64,000 nt of DNA from Acidobacteriota bacterium (GTDB taxonomy: Bacteria > Acidobacteriota > Vicinamibacteria > Vicinamibacterales > UBA2999), in contig CANIBQ010000002.1 in assembly GCA_947465645.1 (NCBI GenBank), positions 88,256 through 152,255 of the forward strand, written 5' to 3'. The notes beneath the pieces are model-generated. The model saw only the letters and a list, made by a program, of their open reading frames with translations. It was not told the origin of the DNA and searched no databases. Shown here piece after piece: positions 1-8,966 of the stretch. The translations under genes were made by a program, and so were the position numbers. The stretch's first letter is position 1; each line of letters opens with the position of its first letter.

Positions 1-1125
1 CGCGTCCACGAACATCTTGTGGAAGCGCAGCGAGTTCTGGTACCCGCGCATCCGGCGCTCGCGAACCGCCCCTGTGCCGCCCGGCGTCGGCCCGCGATAG
101 GGCGCGAGGGCGGACTCGATCCGCTCGGGCGGGTAATAGGCGAGCATCGCGGGATCGCCCTGTTCGAAGAAGGCGCGATCTTCTCGCGCGAAGCGATCCC
201 AGTCCTTCTGGAACCCGCCGAAGTTGGCGCGAAAGGTCGGCGTGAGCGCCACGCCGTTCCTGACCAGGAGCTGGATCAGCTCCTTCGCCCTGGCCTCGTC
301 CATCTCGGCGAACAGGTCGAGCTCGTTGCGGGGATCGTCTTCGCTCGTCACCGGCTTGGCGGCGACGCTCCGGCCGATGCCCGCCGAGTGCGGCAGGTTC
401 TTCGACTTGAGCATGGCGGCTTCGCGTGGGCCGAAGATCGGGCCGTACGAGCGCGTGAAGACCGGCTTCCCGAGCTTGTTCGCCTCGTCCACCCCGGCGC
501 GGTAGTACTCGAGCGGCAGCTCCCCGTCCACGAACACGATCATGTCCGCGCCGCCGGCCGCGAACGCGCGTACCAGCTCGCGCGTGTGCTCGGCGGACCG
601 CGCCTTGCGGCCAGGCGTCAGCACCGTCTCGAGGCCGGTGCCGCCGACGTCCTCGACGCCGATCCGCGACAGGCCGCTGAACGGCCTCGGCCCGCGAATC
701 CGGCCGAGGTGAACGCCGTCGCGGTGCGGCGCGCCGATCTCACCGGCGATGCCCACGTCGATCGTCGAGGTGATGCCGTAGTTCAGCATCACCTCGCCGT
801 AGTACCAGTTGTAGCTGACCTGCGAATCCCACAGCCCCGGCAGGATGAACTTGCCGTCGGCCCGAATCACCTGCGCGCCCGCGGGGATCGTCGTCTGGCC
901 ACGGCGCCCGACGGCGGTAATCCTGTTGCCCTGGACCACCACGACCGCATCGGCGACCGGCGCGCCGCCGTTCCCGTCGATCAGGGTGCCCCCGTCGATC
1001 ACGAGAGCGGGCTGTGCCTGGGCGGCAAGCGGCACGGGAGACACCCCGGACAGCACGACGGCGGCGATGGCGGCGATGGCGGTCGACACGGCGAGCATCG
1101 AGCCTATGACGTGGGGTCGTTTCAC
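1..1125 (-). CDS. Amidohydrolase family protein (3' end outside window)
   Basis: Reading the minus strand from a GTG at 1125 gives an open frame to the window edge with no stop, so the C-terminus is missing. The start has AGGAGAG about 4 bases upstream. The N-terminus has a hydrophobic signal-like stretch ending near an AQA motif. It continues with VIDGGTLIDGNGG, then a Val-rich VVVVQGN strand and ILPGLWDSQ, the usual opening of metal-dependent amidohydrolases (imidazolonepropionase/dihydroorotase-like composite domain). The standard first metal site HxH after the 'LPG(L/M)xD' motif is not obvious: the position reads DSQVSYNWYY. The protein may therefore be atypical or non-hydrolytic. Probably exported. 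The substrate cannot be told. Confidence 0.8.
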   Translation of the reverse strand, partial: MKRPHVIGSMLAVSTAIAAIAAVVLSGVSPVPLAAQAQPALVIDGGTLIDGNGGAPVADAVVVVQGNRITAVGRRGQTTIPAGAQVIRADGKFILPGLWDSQVSYNWYYGEVMLNYGITSTIDVGIAGEIGAPHRDGVHLGRIRGPRPFSGLSRIGVEDVGGTGLETVLTPGRKARSAEHTRELVRAFAAGGADMIVFVDGELPLEYYRAGVDEANKLGKPVFTRSYGPIFGPREAAMLKSKNLPHSAGIGRSVAAKPVTSEDDPRNELDLFAEMDEARAKELIQLLVRNGVALTPTFRANFGGFQKDWDRFAREDRAFFEQGDPAMLAYYPPERIESALAPYRGPTPGGTGAVRERRMRGYQNSLRFHKMFVDA

Positions 1126-1179
1126 GACTCTCTCCTGTAATGCGGGACGGGGCAGCCAAACTATCACGGCGCGAAAAAA

Positions 1180-1213
1180 CAAAAAAGGCCGGGTCCCCAA
1201 AAGGACCCGGCCC
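1180..1213 (-). terminator. Intrinsic terminator after the TonB receptor gene
   Basis: Perfect 10-bp stem GGCCGGGTCC (1187-1196) with GGACCCGGCC (1203-1212) and a 6-base loop. Read on the minus strand it is followed by a T-rich run (TTTTTTGTTTTTT), so it terminates transcription coming from the receptor gene that ends at 1272. Confidence 0.85.
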
Positions 1214-1234
1214 TGAAACGTCTTCGCGCTGTTC

Positions 1235-1270
1235 TTCGTGACCTTCGTGAACTTCGTGTTCTTCGTGTCT
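1235..1270. repeat. Four 9-bp tandem units, TTCGTGnnn
   Basis: TTCGTG recurs at 1235, 1244, 1253 and 1262 with exact 9-bp spacing, directly after the stop codon of the receptor gene. Three variable bases separate the units. It is noncoding here and of unknown function. Confidence 0.6.
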
Positions 1271-1271
1271 T

Positions 1272-4154
1272 CTAGAACTGGACCCGGAACCCGAGCTGCA
1301 TCGTACGCGGCGCGTACGACAGATTCGAGCTGTACACCGGCGTGCCTGCGATCGGGCTGCTCCGATCCAGCACGTACGACTGGTAGTTGGCGCGGTCGAA
1401 CGCGTTGAAGATCTCCAGGATGCCGTCGACCGACACGCGGCCGAGCGGAATGCGCTGCTGAAGACGCACGTCCATGCGGTGGATCGGATCCTGGACGAAC
1501 TCGTTCCGCGGGACGATAGTGCCGTTGGCGCAGAGGCGCGCCGGCGGCGCGGGGCCCTGGGTGTCGCGGCGATCGCCGCCGCAGGACTCTTCCTGCCGCT
1601 GACCCGATCCGAAGAAGTAGAGGCCGCTCAACTGGAAGCCGCCGCCCACCTCCCAGATGCCGTTGAACACCGCCCGGTGGCGCTGGTCGGTGACCGCCGG
1701 GCCATATTCACCACCGAGATCGGGGGCGACAGCGAAATCGACCACCGTGTGGCCGCTGATCGGCAGCGACGGCTCGTCGTTCTTGACCTCGGACAGGGTG
1801 TAGTTGCCCGAGAACTGCCACCGGTCGCTGAAGCGCTTGGTGATGGTCGTCTGCAGGCCGTGATAGTCGGACCGCCCGGTGTAGGCGTAGTAGCCAATCG
1901 CGCCCCACTCCGGGTAGACCCGGTTGGCCACGTTGGAGAACGGCAGGTTGATGCCGGTGGCCGGGTTGTACCGCAGGTTCACGTTGTTGTGCAGCACCTT
2001 CTCGTTGCGGCTGCGGTTGCGGACGTAGTCCACCTCGAAGCCGAGGTTGTTCCGGAGCTGATGCTGCGCACCGAACGACATCTGCCAGGTGTCGGTCAGC
2101 TTGTTGTAGGCGGCGGGCGGCGCCAGTTCCTCGGCGTCGCGCCTCAGGCAGCCCGGCACGTTGTTGACGTCGCACATCCGGGCCACCGCCTGCGAATAGG
2201 TCGGGGTCGGTCCGTTGAACGGGTTGGTGTTGAAGTCCGCGCGGCCGTCGTTCGGGATGGTCACGTAGACCAGTTTGGTGAACCGGTTCGAGTGAGAGAA
2301 CTGGCTGCCGATGATGTCCGGATAGTAAAGACCCGCGCCGCCGCGCAGCACGGTCCGCTCCGACACCTGATACGCGAAGCCGAGGCGCGGCTGGATGTTA
2401 TCCGCGTCCTGCGGCCGGTCAGGCGCCATCCACGGAAGCGCGACCTGCTTCTGGTTGGTGGAGTTCATGATCAGGTCGTACCGTAAGCCGATGTTGAGCG
2501 TCAGCTTGTCGGTCGCGGCCCAATCGTCCTGCAGCCATGTGGCGTATTTGGGGTGCTCGTGACGCACCGGGAACACGTCCGCGATGCCGATGACGTAGCG
2601 CTGGGTGATCGAGTTGAGCGCGTTGAGGTTCCAGGTATCCACGTTGAACGCATCCGGGAACCACGCGGTCATCTGCGCGACCGAGGGCAGCGGGCCTCCC
2701 CTCGCGACGATGTTGCCCATGCAGCGCGCGCAGTTGGCCGAGGTCATGCCAGCGATGAGGACCTCGCCGCCCAACTTCAGGTCGTGACGGCCCTTCGCCG
2801 CGAACGACAGCGTGACGTCGTCGCGCAGCGTCCAGATGTCCTGGAGCTGGTAGCGCGGCCAGTTGTTGTTGCCGGTGATGTTGAAGCCGGTGAACTGAAT
2901 GCGCGGGTGGCCGTTGGTGATGCCGCGATCCTTCAGCCAGTGGTTCGACCAGGTCGTCAGGTTCCGTTCGCCGAACTTGAAGCTCGACGGCCCGAACTTC
3001 ACCTCGTTGACCGTGCTCGCGCCGAGCACCGAGGTCAACTGGATGACCGCGTTGTTGGTGGTTTCGTTGAGCGTGCCGGCGTTCGCCGGGTGGTTCGAAG
3101 CGATATCGCCAAAGGGCACCAGCAACCGGGCAGTATTCCCCTTCACCATCAGGCGGTGCGCCGGCGAGAACTGGTAATCGAGGCGCAGCGTCGCCAGCTT
3201 GGTCGATTCCTTGCCCGACAGCGTGACGGCGTTGAACGCCGGGACGAAGGTCTGCGGGGCCAGTGTTTTCGGCTCGCGGCGGTACTCGTAGTTGAAGAAG
3301 AAGTGGAGCCGATCGCGCATCACCGGGCCGCCGAGCGTCCAGCTGTACTGCTGTTCGGCGCCGTCGATCACGCGGTTGAGGACATGGTCTTCAGCGTTCC
3401 AGTCCGAATCCTGGAAGTAGCCGCCGAACGATCCGTTGAACGCGTTGGTGCCCGAGCGGGTAATCGCGTTGACCTGGACGCCGGACGAGCGGCCCTGGGT
3501 GGCGTCGAACCGGTTCGAGATGAACTGGAACTCGCCGATCGAGTCGCGGCTGAAACGCGGCTGCGCGCCAGGTCCGATGTTGTTGGTGACCTGCTGCCCG
3601 TCCATGTTCAGCTGGAATTCGCGCACGTCGCCACGATCTTCAATCGGCGTCGCGCCCGAGGCGTTGGTGCGGTTGCCCGGCGCGAGCAGCGCCAGCGAGG
3701 TCCACTCGCGGCCCTGGACCGGAAGCTCCTGCATCTGCCGCGGGTCGATGTTGCCGCTGATGGTGGACTGCGTCGTGTTGATCAGGGGCGCCTCACCGGT
3801 GACGGTAACGCTTTCCTGGACACCCGTGAGGGACATCTGCATCGGGACCTGAGCGGTCTGCCCGATCAGCAGGTTCAGCCCGCTTCGCGTCACGGTGGTG
3901 AAGCCACCGAGCTCGGCGACGATCCGGTACCCGCCAACGCGTGCCGGAATGCGGAACACGCCTTGTTCATCGGAGACCGCGACGAAGGTGTTGCCCGTGG
4001 CTTCGTGCGTCGCCGTGATCGTGACGCCCGGCAGCACGCCGCCCGTCGAGTCCGTCACCGTACCGGTGATGGTGGCCTCCTGCGCAAAGCCCGCAACGGG
4101 CAGCGCCAGGAGCGCGACTACCACAAATATCCATCTCACTGCGCCCGATTTCAT
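1272..4154 (-). CDS. TonB-dependent receptor, Oar-like, with carboxypeptidase-regulatory domain
   Basis: 960 residues. Signal peptide over residues 1-24 (hydrophobic core then GFAQ). An N-terminal carboxypeptidase-regulatory-like (Cna-B-type) domain spans about 26-110 (TGTVTDSTGGVLPGVTI). A plug region follows from about 115 (VTVTGEAPLIN, then LPVQGREW and GRSSGVQVNAITRSGTN). The remaining roughly 700 residues form the barrel, ending in the C-terminal aromatic GFRVQF typical of outer-membrane proteins. This architecture is that of Acidobacteriota/Bacteroidota Oar-like receptors that import or bind large substrates; the ligand is unknown. The start is supported by a perfect AGGAGG at 4159-4164. 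Monocistronic: its own promoter lies upstream and a terminator downstream. Confidence 0.93.
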   Translation of the reverse strand: MKSGAVRWIFVVVALLALPVAGFAQEATITGTVTDSTGGVLPGVTITATHEATGNTFVAVSDEQGVFRIPARVGGYRIVAELGGFTTVTRSGLNLLIGQTAQVPMQMSLTGVQESVTVTGEAPLINTTQSTISGNIDPRQMQELPVQGREWTSLALLAPGNRTNASGATPIEDRGDVREFQLNMDGQQVTNNIGPGAQPRFSRDSIGEFQFISNRFDATQGRSSGVQVNAITRSGTNAFNGSFGGYFQDSDWNAEDHVLNRVIDGAEQQYSWTLGGPVMRDRLHFFFNYEYRREPKTLAPQTFVPAFNAVTLSGKESTKLATLRLDYQFSPAHRLMVKGNTARLLVPFGDIASNHPANAGTLNETTNNAVIQLTSVLGASTVNEVKFGPSSFKFGERNLTTWSNHWLKDRGITNGHPRIQFTGFNITGNNNWPRYQLQDIWTLRDDVTLSFAAKGRHDLKLGGEVLIAGMTSANCARCMGNIVARGGPLPSVAQMTAWFPDAFNVDTWNLNALNSITQRYVIGIADVFPVRHEHPKYATWLQDDWAATDKLTLNIGLRYDLIMNSTNQKQVALPWMAPDRPQDADNIQPRLGFAYQVSERTVLRGGAGLYYPDIIGSQFSHSNRFTKLVYVTIPNDGRADFNTNPFNGPTPTYSQAVARMCDVNNVPGCLRRDAEELAPPAAYNKLTDTWQMSFGAQHQLRNNLGFEVDYVRNRSRNEKVLHNNVNLRYNPATGINLPFSNVANRVYPEWGAIGYYAYTGRSDYHGLQTTITKRFSDRWQFSGNYTLSEVKNDEPSLPISGHTVVDFAVAPDLGGEYGPAVTDQRHRAVFNGIWEVGGGFQLSGLYFFGSGQRQEESCGGDRRDTQGPAPPARLCANGTIVPRNEFVQDPIHRMDVRLQQRIPLGRVSVDGILEIFNAFDRANYQSYVLDRSSPIAGTPVYSSNLSYAPRTMQLGFRVQF

Positions 4155-4211
4155 GAATCCTCCTGACTACGAAGAAAGCTCTGGTAGTCGGTTGTATCTT
4201 GAGTGCGACGA

Positions 4212-4240
4212 AAATTAGCGTAGGTCTGCGGTTACGTCAA
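4212..4240 (-). promoter_or_regulatory. Sigma70-type promoter of the TonB receptor gene
   Basis: On the minus strand, -35 TTGACG (4235-4240), 17-bp spacer, -10 TAATTT (4212-4217). It lies about 60 bases upstream of the ATG at 4154, in the only gap between two minus-strand genes. Confidence 0.7.
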
Positions 4241-4250
4241 CAGGAAACAG

Positions 4251-4266
4251 CCGTATCTCGATACGG
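4251..4266. promoter_or_regulatory. Palindrome upstream of the receptor promoter, candidate operator
   Basis: CCGTAT-CTCG-ATACGG, a perfect 6-bp inverted repeat with a 4-base spacer, centred about 18 bp upstream of the -35 box at 4235-4240. The position suits an activator site. No regulator gene is adjacent, so the binder is unknown. Confidence 0.45.
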
Positions 4267-4298
4267 AATAATGGATTCCGGGTTTTGCTTGGGGAATT

Positions 4299-7200
4299 CT
4301 AGGGTCGGGGGCGGAGAGCCCGCGCGCCCTGCTGCTCCGCCAGCGCCAGGTTGCGACGGGCATCCTCCGAGCCGGGGTCCAGGGCGACGGCGCGGTCGAA
4401 GTGGAACGCGGCCTCGTCCAGGCGGCCCAGCCTTGCGAGTGTCAGGCCCAGGTCGTTGTGCGCCTGGCTGTTACCGGGTTCGAGCTCCACCGACCGGCGC
4501 AAGTGCGTGACGGCCTCCTCGCCGGCGCCCTGCGCCGCCAGCGCGGCGCCCAGGTGCCACAGGGTCGGGGCGTCAGCCGGATCGAGCGCCAGCGCGAGAC
4601 GGAACTCCCCCACCGCCTCTGCGAGCCGGCCGTTCGAGGCGAGCGCGATCCCGAGGATGTTGTGAACGTCCGCCGACTCGGGGACGATCTCCCCCAGGTA
4701 ACGGCTGTCCCCAATCACCCGCTGCTGCGCCTGCGCGAGGCGCTTGGCTTCCGCGACCGCCGCGGGCGGCGCCGCATATGCCAGCTTGAGCAGCTCGAGG
4801 TAAGTGTCGAGTCCCGAGACGAGGGGCACCGGCATGCCGTTGCTGAAGCAGCGCGGGCACCACGCGGCGACGTCGGTGAGATCGACGACCGACCCTGGCA
4901 CGCCCTTGTAGAAGTTCAACATCGACCGGACGCCGTACTCCTGGAGGGGACGGTCGTCGCTGACTGGCAGGGTGTCCCGCGTCGCCTCGGCCAGCGTGCG
5001 CGGCGATCCGACAAACGAGCCGACGATCTCGCGGGGCGTGCCGAGATCGATCAGGTCGAGGTCGGCTTTGACCCCCGGCGCGCGCGCGAGCGACGCCGCC
5101 ACTTTCTCGGGGTCGATCTCGATCCGCTCGCCGTTGAAACCCAGGAGGATCAGATCGGACTCGGCGCCCGACAACAGGACCGCCTGCGGAAATACGTCGA
5201 TGAACGCCCGCACCATCGCCAGCGTCGTCTCGGGCGGAACCTGGTAAGCGGGAAGCCACTGGCTGACGTAGCCGTTCGGCTTCAGGCGTGAACGCGCCAG
5301 GGTGTAGAACTCACTGGAATACAACGCGCCGACGCCCGCGTAGGCAATGGGCGGCGGCTCGAGGGTGATCAGATCGTAGGTCGCGGGTGGCTGCATCTGC
5401 AGATGCTGGCGGCCGTCGTTGATGTGCACCACCAGGCGCGGGTGGTTCAGCACGTCCTGGTTGCCGGCGCTGAAGTAGCTCGCGTGCGCCAGGATGTCCC
5501 TCGACAGGTCCGCGAGCTCGACGCGTGTGACCGTGGGATGGAGCGTCGCCGCCTGCGTCGAGTTGCCGACGCCGAAGCCAATCACCAGGACCGTTTCCGG
5601 CGCGTCCATCGCGACCAGCGGAAGGTGGGTCAGCGCCCGCATGTAGCGTTGTGACAGCGGCTGGGTCGACGACATCGCGTGACCGTTGGTCACCAGCGTC
5701 CGGCCACGCGCGGTTTCGGTGACCGCAATCACCTCCGTCAGGCCATCGTCGATCACCAGCACCCGCTCGTTGGCCTTGGGCAGCCCCAGCGCGCGCGCGA
5801 GCACGTAATCCGCTGGCAGCATCAGCCACAACCCGAGCGCCGCCGCCGCGATGACAAGCGACGCGGCCAAAAGCACGGCGTGGCGCGGACCCTGTTGGGT
5901 CCGCGTGGCGGGCCCGTCAGGGCCCGCCGCATGTGCAGTCGCGAAATACAACGGCACCATGGCGAGCCCAGCGATCGTCATCAGGATCGTGGCGCTCGCC
6001 TGCAGCCCCAGCCACGGGAGCAGCAGGAATCCGGCCGCGAGGCTGCCGACGACCGCGCCGGTGGTATTGGCGAGGTAGAGGACACCGGCGCGCTGGCCGA
6101 CCGACGCCTCCGCCCGCTGGATCACCGCATTCGCCAGCGGAAAGCCGAAGCCCATGAGAAGCGCGGGGAGGGCCACCTCCAGCAGCATCGGCCGGACGTT
6201 GAACCAGAGCTCCGTGAGCGTGGCGGAGAGTCCTGTCGCACCTGAAAGCGCTGCCTCGGCTGCTCCCGCGGCGGTGTCGATCGCCCTCACGTCAGCGACG
6301 GCGAAGCCGGCCAGCGTCGAGGCGACGAAGAGTCCCTGCACCAGCATGAACCACTCTGCCGGCCTCTCGGTGCGCCGGTAGAGCGCGCCGCCGGCCAGGG
6401 ATCCGATCCCGATGCCGATGAGGATGACCGCCAGGAGCACGGAGAACACCGCCCGGAAGCCGCCGAGGAGGATCAGGAAATGGCGGAACCAGAGGATCTC
6501 CATCCCCATCGCCGCGACCCCGGTCATCGCCAGCGCAAGGCTCGTGAGCACCACGGCACGGTCCGGCTGAAGCCGGACACTACGTACGTCGTCGTGCGGC
6601 TCCAGGCCAGCACCACGCGACTTCGCTTTGCGGGATCCCTTCCTGGCAGTCGTAGTGTCCGGCTTCAGCCGGACCGTGCTCCGCGCCGACAGGATCAACG
6701 CGCCGATTCCGGCGATCACGTTGAAGAACACCGCCACCATCTGCGCGCCGAAGAGGCCCGATGCCGGAACGAGCGCGAAGTCGGTAAGCAGCGATCCCAG
6801 GGCCGCGCCGGCGGTGTTGACGCCGTAAAGCGCCGCAATCCGCCAGCCTCCTGTTTCGACGTCGCTGCGGACCAGGTGCCGGATCAGGAGCGTCAGCGTG
6901 CCGCCCATCAGCAGCGCGATCGGCGTCAGCAGGACGATCGCGATGGCCGCGCGCGCCAGGTACGACGCGGTGGACAGCGCGAACCAACCGGACGGCTCCC
7001 GGGAGTACGACGAGATCAGCGCCGACAGCGCCTCCAGGTGCGGCAGCACCAGAGCGATCGCGACTCCCATCGCCGCGACGACGAGCTCGACGTAGCCGTA
7101 GGCGCGCAGCAACGAGTCGGGACGCGTCGAGTACCGGCGATCCGCCCAGCCGCCGACGAGGTAGCTTCCGGCGCCGAGCCCGAGCATGAAGATCGCCACC

Positions 7201-7313
7201 ACCAGCGACGCCGAGTGGAGCGTGTTGCCGAACACGTTTCCAAACATGCGGACCCAGACGACCTGGTAGATCAGGCCGCTCAGTCCCGACAGGAAGAACA
7301 GTAGGTAGGGCAA
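4299..7313 (-). CDS. Fused MFS-like/spermidine-synthase-like membrane protein with TPR tail
   Basis: 1004 residues. The N-terminal half (about 1-500) is a polytopic MFS-like membrane domain opening with FLSGLSGLIYQVVWVRMFG, a signature of the fused MFS/spermidine synthase family. Residues about 540-760 form a spermidine-synthase-like Rossmann domain with a motif I-like VLVIGFGVGNST and acidic positions VELADLSRD. The C-terminus (about 900-1000) carries TPR repeats (LGIALASNGRLAEAVGEF, LGLTLARLGRLDEAAFHF). Aminopropyltransferase activity is not assured in such fusions. Residues about 211-253 are a low-complexity loop encoded by an inserted palindromic repeat. Divergent from the kelch gene with 50 bp between starts. 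Confidence 0.9.
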   Translation of the reverse strand: MPYLLFFLSGLSGLIYQVVWVRMFGNVFGNTLHSASLVVAIFMLGLGAGSYLVGGWADRRYSTRPDSLLRAYGYVELVVAAMGVAIALVLPHLEALSALISSYSREPSGWFALSTASYLARAAIAIVLLTPIALLMGGTLTLLIRHLVRSDVETGGWRIAALYGVNTAGAALGSLLTDFALVPASGLFGAQMVAVFFNVIAGIGALILSARSTVRLKPDTTTARKGSRKAKSRGAGLEPHDDVRSVRLQPDRAVVLTSLALAMTGVAAMGMEILWFRHFLILLGGFRAVFSVLLAVILIGIGIGSLAGGALYRRTERPAEWFMLVQGLFVASTLAGFAVADVRAIDTAAGAAEAALSGATGLSATLTELWFNVRPMLLEVALPALLMGFGFPLANAVIQRAEASVGQRAGVLYLANTTGAVVGSLAAGFLLLPWLGLQASATILMTIAGLAMVPLYFATAHAAGPDGPATRTQQGPRHAVLLAASLVIAAAALGLWLMLPADYVLARALGLPKANERVLVIDDGLTEVIAVTETARGRTLVTNGHAMSSTQPLSQRYMRALTHLPLVAMDAPETVLVIGFGVGNSTQAATLHPTVTRVELADLSRDILAHASYFSAGNQDVLNHPRLVVHINDGRQHLQMQPPATYDLITLEPPPIAYAGVGALYSSEFYTLARSRLKPNGYVSQWLPAYQVPPETTLAMVRAFIDVFPQAVLLSGAESDLILLGFNGERIEIDPEKVAASLARAPGVKADLDLIDLGTPREIVGSFVGSPRTLAEATRDTLPVSDDRPLQEYGVRSMLNFYKGVPGSVVDLTDVAAWCPRCFSNGMPVPLVSGLDTYLELLKLAYAAPPAAVAEAKRLAQAQQRVIGDSRYLGEIVPESADVHNILGIALASNGRLAEAVGEFRLALALDPADAPTLWHLGAALAAQGAGEEAVTHLRRSVELEPGNSQAHNDLGLTLARLGRLDEAAFHFDRAVALDPGSEDARRNLALAEQQGARALRPRP
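6556..6679. repeat. Palindromic repeat element inserted in frame inside the MFS fusion gene
   Basis: A 29-bp perfect inverted repeat: 6556-6584 matches the reverse complement of 6651-6679. Each arm contains the smaller palindrome GTCCGGCTGAAGCCGGAC (6561-6578, and its complement at 6657-6674). About 66 bp lie between the arms. In the gene it is read as VRLKPDTT near one end and VRLQPDR near the other, a hydrophilic loop between membrane helices, and the frame stays open. Confidence 0.85.
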
Positions 7314-7336
7314 TCCGTTAAGGGTACAAGAAACGC

Positions 7337-7342
7337 TAGAAT
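7337..7342 (+). promoter_or_regulatory. Possible -10 box of the kelch gene
   Basis: TAGAAT lies 22 bases before the ATG at 7364, with GGAGG at 7354-7358 as ribosome site. No convincing -35 box is visible, so this is a weak call. Confidence 0.35.
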
Positions 7343-7363
7343 ACGGGGCACACGGAGGTTCGC

Positions 7364-8344
7364 ATGCGGTTCTTCAGGTCCCTCGCACTCATCGTCATGT
7401 CAGGCCTTGTGGCCGTTCCGGCGCATGCGCAGGCGCCGCCACCGGTCGTGACCACCCCCGCCGGCCCAGGCGTGTGGGCGGAGAAAGACCGCAGCGAACC
7501 GCGCTCCGAGCCGGCGAGCGCCTTCGCCAACGGCAAGCTGTATGTCCTGGGCGGCCTCGCGCGTGGTGAGGACGCGTCGACGCTCAATCAGGAATGGGAT
7601 CCGAAGACCGATACATGGCGCGACCGGGCGCCGATGCCGGGACCGCTCAGCCACCCGAACGCCGTCGTCCTGAATGGCAAGGTCTACGTGGTCGGCGGCT
7701 TCCTCAAGCAGGTCCATGTCGGCGCCCAGGACAAGTTCTTCGAGTACGACCCGGCGAAGGACAGCTGGCGAACGCTCGCGCCACTGCCGACCCCGCGCGG
7801 CTCGGTTGCGGTGGCGGTGGTCAACGGAAAGATTCACGCGATCGGCGGCCGCAATCCCGAGCTGGTGACGATCGCCAATCACGACGTCTACGATCCGGCC
7901 ACCAACCGGTGGACCGGCGCGACGCCTCTCCCGCAGCCGCGTGACCACCTCTCGTTCGGCGCCATCGACGGCAAGATCTACGTCGTCGGCGGGCGGACCA
8001 ATACCCGCAATGACAGCGTCAACCGGCACGACATCTACGACGTCGCGACCAATTCCTGGACCTCGGGCCCGCCCATGCCGATCACGCGCAGCGGCGGCGC
8101 GTCGGTGGTCTACAAGGGGATGCTGCTCGCGTTTGGCGGCGAATGCGCCGCGGCCGAGCGCGCGTGGCCGGCGGTCGAAGGCTACGACCCGAAGACCGGC
8201 ACGTGGTCCACGTTCGCGTCGATGCCGATGGGCAAGCACGCGATGAGCGCGGCCAGCGACGGCGACACCGTGTACATCGTCGGCGGCTCCCCGATCTGTG
8301 GCCTCGCCTACACAGATACCTTGATGACCTTCAAGCTGCCCTGA
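7364..8344 (+). CDS. Exported kelch-repeat protein
   Basis: 326 residues with a signal peptide over 1-22 (ending AHA-Q). At least five kelch motifs follow, each with the double Gly after hydrophobic residues and later Tyr/Trp: LYVLGG, VYVVGGF, IHAIGG, IYVVGG and VYIVGGS, interleaved with blade phrases such as YDPATNRWTGATPLP. This predicts a beta-propeller acting outside the cytoplasm, probably in binding; no catalytic residues can be assigned. GGAGG lies 5 bases before the ATG. The metalloprotease gene follows after 10 bp, so the two are probably cotranscribed. Confidence 0.92.
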   Translation: MRFFRSLALIVMSGLVAVPAHAQAPPPVVTTPAGPGVWAEKDRSEPRSEPASAFANGKLYVLGGLARGEDASTLNQEWDPKTDTWRDRAPMPGPLSHPNAVVLNGKVYVVGGFLKQVHVGAQDKFFEYDPAKDSWRTLAPLPTPRGSVAVAVVNGKIHAIGGRNPELVTIANHDVYDPATNRWTGATPLPQPRDHLSFGAIDGKIYVVGGRTNTRNDSVNRHDIYDVATNSWTSGPPMPITRSGGASVVYKGMLLAFGGECAAAERAWPAVEGYDPKTGTWSTFASMPMGKHAMSAASDGDTVYIVGGSPICGLAYTDTLMTFKLP

Positions 8345-8354
8345 GGATTGCGCC

Positions 8355-8966
8355 TTGGGATTTGCGCCTTGGGCGTTGGGAATTGGCGCGTCGTTAGCCC
8401 TGATGGTCGCGTGGCCGGGCCTTCAGGCGCCGGCTCCCGAGCCGCTCACCTACTTCGTCGCGGCTGGAAAGCCCGAGACCTCGTACCGGCCGTCGGATCG
8501 GCAACTGGCGGTGTGGGCGCTCGAAGCGTGGGCCAGGCATTCAGAGGGCGCACTTCGGCTGGAACCCGCCGACGAGGCGCGCGCGGCGGTGCGCGTGTAC
8601 TGGGTCGCCGCAAGCGATGGCTTGTACGGCGAGATGCGGCGGCAGATCGTCGACGGCCGCCCGGTCGCCGACGTGTACGTGCGGCCCGACACCAGGGGGC
8701 TCGGTCCTGACATCGACGCGCTCGCGACCCGCGACCCGCTCGTGCGCGAGACGATCGTCTACCTCACCTGCCTCCACGAGCTCGGGCACGCCCTGGGCCT
8801 CGACCACACCGACGACTATCGCGACATCATGTATGCCTTCGGCTACGGCGGCGATATCCCCGGCTACTTCATGCGGTATCGCAAGCAGCTCCGATCGAGG
8901 GGCGACATCCCGTCTGTCGCAGGGCTGTCGGCCAGCGACATAGCCCACCTCAGGGCGGTTCCGTAG
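8355..8966 (+). CDS. Matrixin-type zinc metalloprotease
   Basis: 203 residues from a TTG at 8355; an in-frame ATG at 8403 (residue 17) is an alternative start. The zincin motif HELGHALGLDH holds the three zinc His and the catalytic Glu (HExxHxxGxxH). It is followed by a Met-turn-like DIMYAFGYGG, as in peptidase family M10 (matrixins). A hydrophobic N-terminus (LGIGASLALMVAWPG) suggests export. It follows the kelch gene closely, so both may act extracellularly. The target is unknown. There is no propeptide cysteine switch, as usual for short bacterial members. Confidence 0.85.
   Translation: MGFAPWALGIGASLALMVAWPGLQAPAPEPLTYFVAAGKPETSYRPSDRQLAVWALEAWARHSEGALRLEPADEARAAVRVYWVAASDGLYGEMRRQIVDGRPVADVYVRPDTRGLGPDIDALATRDPLVRETIVYLTCLHELGHALGLDHTDDYRDIMYAFGYGGDIPGYFMRYRKQLRSRGDIPSVAGLSASDIAHLRAVP

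Noticed and set aside
1235..1270. CRISPR-like or regulatory direct repeats
   Set aside because: Nine-bp units without spacers; too short and in a 3' untranslated position.
2553..4166. 537-residue plus-strand frame opposite the TonB receptor
   Set aside because: Arg/Val-rich translation without domains; antisense shadow of a well-supported gene in high-GC sequence.
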